In this document: positions 18,455 to 24,328 of the stretch, in pieces
How positions within the stretch are numbered: the stretch's first letter is position 1
How the letters are laid out: the number at the start of each line of letters is the position of its first letter
From: an uncultured Solirubrobacteraceae bacterium
GTDB taxonomy: Bacteria; Actinomycetota; Thermoleophilia; Solirubrobacterales; Solirubrobacteraceae
DNA: 64,000 nucleotides
Direction: 5' to 3'
Assembly: GCA_902806205.1 (NCBI GenBank)
Contig: CADCVR010000001.1
Coordinates: 1 to 64,000, forward strand
Notes under the pieces: model-generated
What the model was told of the DNA's origin: nothing
Seen by the model: only the letters and a program-made list of their open reading frames with translations
The model's database searches: none
Position numbers and translations under genes: made by a program

Positions 18455-19428
18455 CGGGCCACCCCGGCCGCGGGGCTCGATGCAGGCGGGGGGGCGGCCC
18501 CGGCGTCGTCGCCCGGGCTCGCCCCCGGGGCGCGGTGGCCTGCGAGCACCTCGTAGAGGACGGCCATGCGGACGACGACGCCCGCCTCGACCTGAGCGGT
18601 GATCACGGCCTGGGGAGAGTCGACCACCTCGCCGCTGAGCTCCACCCCGCGGTTGACCGGGCCCGGGTGCATCAGCACCTGGTGCGACCGCAGGCGCCTT
18701 CCGTTGACCTGATAGACGGCGGCGTACTCGCGCAGGGACGGGACCCAGGCCTGGTCCGTGCGCTCGTGCTGCATGCGCAAGGCGTAGATCACGTCGGCTT
18801 CGGGGAGCTCGTCGAGGGTGAAGCGCACCGCGCAGCCGAGTGCCTCGATGCCGCGCGGGATCAGCGTGGGCGGGCCGCAGACGGTCACGCGGGCGCCCAT
18901 CTTCTGAAAGGCGAGGATGTTCGAGCGCGCGACGCGCGAGTGCAGCACGTCGCCGACGATCCAGATCGAGAGCCCGTCGAGCGACCCGCGCATGGAGCGC
19001 AGCGTGTGAACGTCGAGCAGGGCCTGGGTCGGGTGCTCGCGCTTGCCGTCGCCCGCGTTGATGATGGCCGCCGGCGTCCACCGGGAGACGAGCTCGGCCG
19101 AGCCGGCCCACGGCGTGCGGATCACGATCGCGTCGGGCTTGTGGGCGCCGAGGGTGAGGATCGTGTCCTTCAGCGACTCGCCCTTCTCGACGCTCGAGCC
19201 GCTCGCGGCGAAGTTCACGACGTCGGCGGAGAGACGCTTGGCGGCCAGCTCGAAGCTCGAGCGGGTGCGGGTGCTCGCCTCGTAGAAGAGGTTCAACACG
19301 GTCCGGCCGCGGAGCGCGGGAACCTTCTTGATCTCGCGCTCGGCGACCTCGGAGAACGATGCGGCGCGGTCGCAGATGCGCTCGATCGCGGCGCGGTCGA
19401 GGTCCTCGATGCTCAGCAGGTGGCTCAT
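18451..19428 (-). CDS. pyrB: Aspartate carbamoyltransferase catalytic subunit
   Basis: A 325-aa protein. Carbamoyl-phosphate binding motif EASTRTRSSFE near residue 50, the loop SSVEKGESLKDT, HPTQALLDVHT and the late MHPGPVNRGVEL. It condenses carbamoyl phosphate and aspartate. A Pro/Ala-rich tail of about 25 residues follows the usual end of the fold. The ATG overlaps the pyrR stop (ATGA). There is no pyrI, as is usual for Gram-positive-type operons. Confidence 0.96.
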   Translation of the reverse strand: MSHLLSIEDLDRAAIERICDRAASFSEVAEREIKKVPALRGRTVLNLFYEASTRTRSSFELAAKRLSADVVNFAASGSSVEKGESLKDTILTLGAHKPDAIVIRTPWAGSAELVSRWTPAAIINAGDGKREHPTQALLDVHTLRSMRGSLDGLSIWIVGDVLHSRVARSNILAFQKMGARVTVCGPPTLIPRGIEALGCAVRFTLDELPEADVIYALRMQHERTDQAWVPSLREYAAVYQVNGRRLRSHQVLMHPGPVNRGVELSGEVVDSPQAVITAQVEAGVVVRMAVLYEVLAGHRAPGASPGDDAGAAPPPASSPAAGVAR

Positions 19429-19979
19429 ACGGTGGCCTGGCTGCGCGGGGCGGAGATCGTCACGCGATCCTCGCCGTCGAGCTCGTCGAGCAGGACGTTG
19501 ACGCGCTCGCTGCGGGCGGTCGGAAGGTTCTTGCCGACGTAGTCGGGACGGATCGGGAGCTCCCGGTGGCCGCGATCGACGAGCACCGCGAGCTGGACGC
19601 GAGCCGGACGCCCGTAGTCGAAGATCGCCTCGATCGCCGCCCGGACGGTGCGCCCCGTGAACAGGACGTCGTCGATGACGACGATCGTGCGGCCCTCGAG
19701 GTCGAAGGGCACGCTCGAGGCGTGGACGACGGGCTGGTCGGGGCGCGTGGCGACGTCGTCGCGGTAGAAGGAGATGTCCAGGCCGCCCTGCGGCACCTGG
19801 GCGTCGAGCAGCTCGTCGAGCAGCTGCTTCAGGCGGGCGGCGAGCAGCGCGCCGCGGCGGTGGATGCCGACGACCGCGAGCCCCTGCGGCGCGGCGTTCT
19901 TCTCGACGATCTCGTGCGCGATCCGCACGAGGGTGCGCCGCATGCCGTCGCGGTCCAAGACCGTCTTGACTGGGATCAC
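19425..19979 (-). CDS. pyrR: Bifunctional PyrR: pyrimidine operon RNA-binding regulator / uracil phosphoribosyltransferase
   Basis: A 184-aa protein, GTG start at 19979. The PRPP-binding motif is TIVVIDDVLFTGRT, with FYRDDVATRPDQP upstream and LVDRGHRELPIRPDYVGKN downstream, all diagnostic of PyrR. In Gram-positive bacteria it binds a GNGAGG-type RNA hairpin when UMP or UTP is high and represses pyr genes. It is the first gene of the operon and has a good PyrR box immediately upstream. Confidence 0.96.
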   Translation of the reverse strand: MIPVKTVLDRDGMRRTLVRIAHEIVEKNAAPQGLAVVGIHRRGALLAARLKQLLDELLDAQVPQGGLDISFYRDDVATRPDQPVVHASSVPFDLEGRTIVVIDDVLFTGRTVRAAIEAIFDYGRPARVQLAVLVDRGHRELPIRPDYVGKNLPTARSERVNVLLDELDGEDRVTISAPRSQATV

Positions 19980-19993
19980 TTCGGTGCCTTCCT

Positions 19994-20007
19994 GGCCTCA
20001 CGGGACC
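19994..20007 (-). promoter_or_regulatory. PyrR binding box overlapping the pyrR ribosome binding region
   Basis: On the coding strand the leader reads GGTCCCGTGAGGCC, which fits the PyrR-binding consensus ARUCCNGNGAGGYU at nearly every position. It is followed directly by AGGAAGG, the probable Shine-Dalgarno sequence, then the GTG start about 10 nt on. No attenuator-type terminator is seen between box and start. Regulation is therefore more likely by blocking translation, the mode proposed for mycobacterial pyrR, than by attenuation. Confidence 0.72.
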
Positions 20008-20070
20008 GGGTTAAAGGACTGTCCGGCCGAGACTAGCAACGGCCCCGGCGGCAACGACCCGCGCCCGGCG

Positions 20071-20475
20071 TCACCGCCGGACGATGTCCACGTGGATCGT
20101 CGAGCCCTGCTCGATGAGCTCGCCCGGCGCGGGCCGCTGGGCGACGACCTCCCAGTTCTGGTCGCGGCGCACGCCGAACACGCCGCCGCCCGAGTCGACG
20201 GTGAGCTGGAAGCGCGCCCGCTGGGCGCGGAGCTTGGCGACGTCGAGCGGCTCGCCGACGATCGGCGGGATGAGCGCCTTGGTGATGAGCGTGCCGCCGT
20301 TGGTCACGGCTCCCGGCACGGTGATCCGCTGGGTCTCGGTGCGGGTGGCACCGTCGGCTCCGCCGAGCGTGGTGACCAGCAGGATCCCGAGCAGGAAGCC
20401 GCAGGCGGCGGCCAGCCCGAGGCTGATCCAGGGACCGCGGGGCGGTGGCCGGACGCGGGTGGGCGCCGTGCTCAC
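20071..20475 (-). CDS. Single-pass membrane protein with a PASTA domain
   Basis: A 134-aa protein. A short cytoplasmic N-terminus is followed by one membrane helix (about residues 17-38, ISLGLAAACGFLLGILLVTT), a linker, and one PASTA-like domain at about residues 70-134 (PPIVGEPLDVAKLRAQRARF, then VVAQRPAPGELIEQGSTIHV). PASTA domains bind peptidoglycan fragments or beta-lactams in penicillin-binding proteins and Ser/Thr kinases; here the domain stands alone. It overlaps the RNase Z gene by 4 nt (GTGA). Role unknown. Confidence 0.82.
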   Translation of the reverse strand: MSTAPTRVRPPPRGPWISLGLAAACGFLLGILLVTTLGGADGATRTETQRITVPGAVTNGGTLITKALIPPIVGEPLDVAKLRAQRARFQLTVDSGGGVFGVRRDQNWEVVAQRPAPGELIEQGSTIHVDIVRR

Positions 20476-21452
20476 GGCGCGGCCTCGGCCGGCGCCGGCC
20501 CGGCCGCGGGCGCACGCGCGACGTGATCCCAGCGGTGCAGGAGGGGCTCACCCTTCTCGGCGAGAGGGACGTCGATGGTGTCGAAGTCACGCGGCACCTC
20601 CGTGCGCCCGAACGTCGCGCGGGCCTCGTCGAGCAGCTCGCCGCCGGCGTAGCGCGTCGAGACGTGCGTGAGCGCCAGCAGCCGCACGCCCGCCTCGGCC
20701 GCCAGGCTCGCGGCCTGCGTCGCGGTGGAATGGCGCGTCTCGGCGGCGCGCTCGTGCTCGTCGGACATGAAGGTCGCCTCGTGGACGAGCAGGTCGGCGC
20801 CGTCGGCGGCGACGCGGACGGCGTCGCACGGCGTGGTGTCCCCCGAGAGGACGATGCGGCGACCGGGGCGCGGCGGCCCGACGACCTCCGCCGGATCGAC
20901 GCCGTCGACGTGCTCCCCGCGCTGGAGACGGCCGAGGTCTGGCCCGAACGGGACGCCGAGCGCCGCGGCACGCGCGGCGTCGAAGCGGCCGGGACGCGGT
21001 GATTCCACCAGGGCGTAGCCGAACGCGGTGCCGCGGTGGCGGACGTTGAACGCCTCGACGCAGTAGCCGCCGTCGAAGTCCAGCGCGTCGCCCGCGGCGA
21101 GGTCGACCACGTCGAAGGGGTACGGCAGGCGCCCGATGACGATCCCCATCGCTCCGATGAGCCGCTGGGTGCCGGGCGGCCCGTACACGGTGAGCGGCCG
21201 CTCGCGGTCGCGCAGCGCGAACGACTTGACCATGCCGAGCAGGCCGAGCCAGTGGTCGACGTGGTGGTGGGTGAGAAAGACGAAGTCGAGGTCGGCCAGT
21301 CCGACCGAGCGCAGCAGCTGGCGCTGGGTGCCCTCGCCGCAGTCGAACAGCAGCCGCTCGGATCCCCGCCGGACGAGCGTCGCCGGCAAGCCGCGCCGCG
21401 CGGTCGGCACGGAGCCCGCGGTGCCCGCGAAGAAGACGGAGAGGTCGGTCAT
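20472..21452 (-). CDS. rnz: Ribonuclease Z-type metallo-beta-lactamase
   Basis: A 326-aa MBL-fold protein. The metal site LTHHHVDHWLGL provides the HxHxDH signature. FDCGEGTQRQL, VLSGDTTPCDAV and HEATFMSDEHERAAETRHST are typical of RNase Z / ElaC, which matures tRNA 3' ends. The companion tRNA-Arg gene just upstream on the other strand has no encoded CCA, so it would need such processing. An Ala/Pro-rich tail of about 15 residues closes the protein. Confidence 0.88.
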   Translation of the reverse strand: MTDLSVFFAGTAGSVPTARRGLPATLVRRGSERLLFDCGEGTQRQLLRSVGLADLDFVFLTHHHVDHWLGLLGMVKSFALRDRERPLTVYGPPGTQRLIGAMGIVIGRLPYPFDVVDLAAGDALDFDGGYCVEAFNVRHRGTAFGYALVESPRPGRFDAARAAALGVPFGPDLGRLQRGEHVDGVDPAEVVGPPRPGRRIVLSGDTTPCDAVRVAADGADLLVHEATFMSDEHERAAETRHSTATQAASLAAEAGVRLLALTHVSTRYAGGELLDEARATFGRTEVPRDFDTIDVPLAEKGEPLLHRWDHVARAPAAGPAPAEAAP

Positions 21453-21515
21453 GGGCGCCGTGCGAGGGTAGTCGGATGCCGATCCCTCCCGGCGCGACTA
21501 TGCTCCTGCTCCAGA

Positions 21516-21588
21516 GCGCCCGTAGATCAGTGGATAGATCGTCCGCCTCCGGAGCGGAAGGCCGCTGGTTCGAATCCAGCCGGGCGCG
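21516..21588 (+). tRNA. tRNA-Arg (anticodon CCG)
   Basis: A 73-nt cloverleaf. Acceptor stem GCGCCCG / CGGGCGC, D arm GATC-AGTGGATA-GATC, anticodon stem TCCGC / GCGGA with loop CTCCGGA giving anticodon CCG, and T arm GCTGG-TTCGAAT-CCAGC. The discriminator base is G and CCA is not encoded. It reads CGG, a frequent arginine codon in this GC-rich genome. Confidence 0.97.
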
Positions 21589-21621
21589 CTCGTCAGAACC
21601 GTTGGCCGGTACCGTCTGGTG

Positions 21622-22530
21622 ATGCCTGAGGCCATGACCCCGGTCGGCTCCGTCGAGCTCTGCTACGAGACGTTCGGAGATCCGGGCGATCCGGCCGTAC
21701 TGCTCATCATGGGCCTCGGGACGCAGTTGCTCGGCTGGCCGGCGGAGTTCTGCGAGCTCATCGCCGCCGAGGGGTACTTCGCCGTCCGCTACGACAACCG
21801 CGACGTCGGGCGTTCGACGCACTTCTCCGGCCACCGGCCGCCCAGCGTCGTCGAGCTCGTCACCCGCCGCCCGAAGGATCCGGCCTACACCCTCGACGAC
21901 ATGGCCGACGACGCCGCCGGCCTCCTCGACGCGCTGGGCATCGACGCCGCGCACGTCGTGGGCGCCTCGATGGGCGGGATGATCGCCCAGCAGGTCGCCG
22001 TGCGGCACCCCGCCAAGGTCCGCTCACTCGTGTCGATCATGTCCACGACGGGCGCCCAGCGCGTCGGCCGGCCCGCACTGAAGGTGTTGCCGTTCCTGCT
22101 GAAGGCGCCGGCGACGGAGCGCGAAGCGGCGATCGAGCGGATCGTGGACCTCTTCGACATCGTGGGCTCACCGGGCTTCGAGCGGGACGTCGCGACGACG
22201 CGCGAGCTGGCGGGCCTGAGCTTCGACCGTTCGTCCGACCGCCGCGGGGCGGGCCGGCAACTCGCCGCGATCCTCGCGTCGGGCAACCGCGAGCGGCGCT
22301 TGCGCACGATCACCGCACCGACGCTCGTCATCCACGGCACCGACGACAAGCTGGTCGCGCCGTCGGGCGGCAGGGCGACCGCCAAGGCGATCGCGGGAGC
22401 GCGTCTCGAGCTCATCCGCGGCATGGGCCACGACCTGCCGCCCGGCGCGTGGAAGCGGATCGTCGGGCTCATCGCCTCGCACGCGCGAACAGCCGACGGC
22501 CGCGCCGCGGCGCCGTCGGCCGTGGAGTAA
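21622..22530 (+). CDS. Alpha/beta hydrolase
   Basis: About 302 aa from ATG at 21622; an alternative in-frame ATG at 21634 would remove four residues. The fold is clear: oxyanion motif VLLIMGLGTQ, nucleophile elbow VVGASMGGMIAQQ with catalytic Ser, acid in LVIHGTDDKLV, and His in GMGHDLPPG. The closest recognisable group is the esterase / haloalkane-dehalogenase-like family; the substrate cannot be told. The stop codon TAA (22528-22530) is the left copy of the target duplication flanking a MITE-like element. Confidence 0.87.
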   Translation: MPEAMTPVGSVELCYETFGDPGDPAVLLIMGLGTQLLGWPAEFCELIAAEGYFAVRYDNRDVGRSTHFSGHRPPSVVELVTRRPKDPAYTLDDMADDAAGLLDALGIDAAHVVGASMGGMIAQQVAVRHPAKVRSLVSIMSTTGAQRVGRPALKVLPFLLKAPATEREAAIERIVDLFDIVGSPGFERDVATTRELAGLSFDRSSDRRGAGRQLAAILASGNRERRLRTITAPTLVIHGTDDKLVAPSGGRATAKAIAGARLELIRGMGHDLPPGAWKRIVGLIASHARTADGRAAAPSAVE

Positions 22531-22696
22531 GAACCTGTTTTCAAAAATGAGGCGCCGTCGTGAGGGAGCCGGATCGTGGATGACCGGCGTCGCGCGATGC
22601 CGTGATCGATCCTGTTCGGATTGATGACGGCGTCGGGTGGCGTCGGTCGCCGCGAGACGGTTTCCCTCACGGCCGCGCCCTGTTCGAAACAGGTTC
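22531..22696. mobile_element. MITE-like element at the hydrolase stop codon (166 bp, flanked by TAA)
   Basis: The left end GAACCTGTTT is repeated perfectly as an inverted copy at the right end (AAACAGGTTC), and direct repeats TAA at 22528-22530 and 22697-22699 flank it. A second inverted pair (CGTGAGGGA at 22559-22567, TCCCTCACG at 22663-22671) lies inside. There is no transposase frame. The ends and the TNA-type 3-bp duplication resemble IS5-family elements of the IS1031 kind. The left TAA is the stop codon of the upstream hydrolase, so insertion left the gene intact. Confidence 0.75.
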
Positions 22697-22720
22697 TAAG
22701 CTCAGCCGCGCGCGCTGACG

Positions 22721-22927
22721 TCAGCGCAACGTCACCTGCTCCTCCCCCGCCGCGACCACGTCACCCGGGTGCAACTGGCGGCCGCGCCGCGTCTCCGGTT
22801 CACCGTTCACCGTGACCGCACCGTCGGCGAGGAGCTGCTTGGCCGCACCACCGGAGTCGGCGATCCCGGCGTGTTGCAGAAGCTGCCCGAGACGGATCAT
22901 CTCTCCACGGATCTGGACGTCGCGCAC
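22721..22927 (-). CDS. Small S4-domain RNA-binding protein (YbcJ/YaaA type)
   Basis: A 68-aa protein, start taken as GTG at 22927 because family members begin with a REVxIRxExIRLGQ-like segment, here VRDVQIRGEMIRLGQLLQHA. The S4 fold is visible as SGGAAKQLLADGAVTVNGEP followed by ETRRGRQLHPGDVV. Small stand-alone S4 proteins bind structured RNA, often rRNA; the exact role here is unknown. It is transcribed divergently from the SOS-box gene. Confidence 0.85.
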   Translation of the reverse strand: MRDVQIRGEMIRLGQLLQHAGIADSGGAAKQLLADGAVTVNGEPETRRGRQLHPGDVVAAGEEQVTLR

Positions 22928-22975
22928 CGCGCGGATCATGACGCGTTCGGCGACCGGTCGCCCTTGACCGTCGTG

Positions 22976-22989
22976 CGAACATACGTTCG
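22976..22989. promoter_or_regulatory. Candidate LexA (SOS) box
   Basis: CGAACATACGTTCG is a 14-bp palindrome around a 4-nt centre and matches the actinobacterial SOS box core CGAAC-N4-GTTCG. It lies in the divergent region between the S4 gene and the small gene at 22991. TTGACC at 22964-22969 followed 17 nt later by TCGTAT could be the promoter of the rightward gene, in which case LexA would cover its spacer. Confidence 0.6.
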
Positions 22990-22990
22990 T

Positions 22991-23308
22991 ATGACGAGCC
23001 AGGGGTCCGCCTACGCCCGCTTCCGCCGGGCCCTCGCCACCCAGAACCTGACGCTGATCCGGGCGGCCGCCGCCGAGCTCCCCCAGGTGCGCCTCGACGA
23101 CGCCCTGGAGGTCTGCGTGTTGCTCCGTGACCGCGAGCCGCAGCGCTACGAGGCCGCGGCGGTGCGGTGGATCGCACGCTTCTGCGTGGAGCGGGTCGAC
23201 GTCTCCCTGGAGGACGTCGACCACGCCACCCGCGCCTTCGCGCTCATGCGCCGCGGCGAGCCGGAGGAGGCGCTCACCGTGTTACAGGCGCTCTGCGCCG
23301 GGCCGTAG
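22991..23308 (+). CDS. Conserved hypothetical protein, probably SOS-regulated
   Basis: 105 aa, ATG at 22991, immediately after a candidate SOS box. The protein is helical and charged (YARFRRALATQNLTLIRAAA, LEVCVLLRDREPQRYEAAAV, RWIARFCVERVDVSLEDV). I recognise no catalytic motif, signal peptide or membrane helix. The start is uncertain: the only plausible promoter overlaps the ATG, so the message would be leaderless or the start would lie further in. The frame upstream of the ATG stays open but runs through the divergent S4 gene. It ends 3 nt before the stop of a convergent gene. Confidence 0.6.
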   Translation: MTSQGSAYARFRRALATQNLTLIRAAAAELPQVRLDDALEVCVLLRDREPQRYEAAAVRWIARFCVERVDVSLEDVDHATRAFALMRRGEPEEALTVLQALCAGP

Positions 23309-23311
23309 CGA

Positions 23312-24286
23312 CTACCGGAAGGAGCGGAGCTTCACGGTGCGGCCGACGTTGTTGGCGATATCGCCGCTGTTCGTCCCGACGAAGATGCGGTAGGAACCCC
23401 CGCGGAAGACCTTGACGCGGACCGCGTACTTCGAGCGATCGTCGCGGTAGTGGCGGGCGACCGTGCCGCCGATCGTGATCCAGCGGCCGTCGCGCAGCTT
23501 CTGGACGGCCACCTGCGCCCCGTCGCGGATCGGCGTGATGGAGCCGGCGAAGCGGACGGTGCGCCCGCGGCGAACCCGCGTGGAGCTCACGGCGGTGCGG
23601 ACGGTGACGGCCACGAGCGCGGTCACGATCGGGCTCGGGACCGCGCGGCCCGGGACCTGCACGCGAAACTGCGTGGTGCGTGTCAGGGAGAGGATCGGGA
23701 ACGCGAAGGTCCCCGTGGCGTTCGTGACCTGCGGATTTCCGACGGGGGCGAAGCCCGCGGTGAACGGGAAGGCGTTCTGCTGCAGCACGATCTGACGGTT
23801 GGCGTTGTCGGTGCCCGAGAGGACGCCGCCGACCGTCGTGGAGCCGCCGAACGCAACGGGGTTCGGGGTGGCCGCGAGCGACAAGCCGAGCGGCTGCTTG
23901 CGGGTCTTGAAGGTCCGGTCGGCGCCCCGCGAGGTGCCCGCGCCGCTCCTCGCGACGATCCGGTAGTGGTAGGTCGTCGCAGGCGCGAGCCCGGCGACGT
24001 TGGCAGAGACAGACTTCGTCGAGGTGCCCTTGCCGACCGCCACGGGCGCGGTGGCGGCGCCGTAGGCCCGCGTCGGGCCGTACTCGAAGGCGTAGCTCGT
24101 CTGCACGTCGTTCGGGTTCACCGTGCCGCGGACGGTCGCGGAGCTCTGGGTGACGCTCACGGCGCTGCCGGTGATGACCGCCGGCGCGCTGGCGGCCACG
24201 GCCGCGGCCGGGGCGACGAGAAAGAGGATGAGCAGGACGATGGGTAGGAGTGCGCACGGCCGGGGTGAGGAGGTCATGCCTGACAT
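23312..24286 (-). CDS. Secreted protein with a fibronectin type III-like domain
   Basis: 324 aa. ATG at 24286 is preceded by AGGGAAG; an alternative ATG lies at 24277. The N-terminal signal peptide is PIVLLILFLVAPAAAVAASA. The Fn3-like domain spans about residues 35-125 (SVTQSSATVRGTVNPNDVQT, YAFEYGPTRAYG, GLAPATTYHYRIVA). Two further beta-rich domains follow (about 130-225 and 230-324), the last with RVRRGRTVRFAGSITP and YRIFVGTNSGDI. Its job at the cell surface is not known. Confidence 0.82.
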   Translation of the reverse strand: MSGMTSSPRPCALLPIVLLILFLVAPAAAVAASAPAVITGSAVSVTQSSATVRGTVNPNDVQTSYAFEYGPTRAYGAATAPVAVGKGTSTKSVSANVAGLAPATTYHYRIVARSGAGTSRGADRTFKTRKQPLGLSLAATPNPVAFGGSTTVGGVLSGTDNANRQIVLQQNAFPFTAGFAPVGNPQVTNATGTFAFPILSLTRTTQFRVQVPGRAVPSPIVTALVAVTVRTAVSSTRVRRGRTVRFAGSITPIRDGAQVAVQKLRDGRWITIGGTVARHYRDDRSKYAVRVKVFRGGSYRIFVGTNSGDIANNVGRTVKLRSFR

Positions 24287-24328
24287 TCTTCCCTCGCGAG
24301 GACGGCCGGGCGTGAGGAGATCGTGAGA

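Noticed and set aside
22769-22990. Upstream extension of the SOS-box gene to 22769
   Set aside because: It would run antisense through the S4 protein gene and across the SOS box, and the added residues look like shadow sequence.
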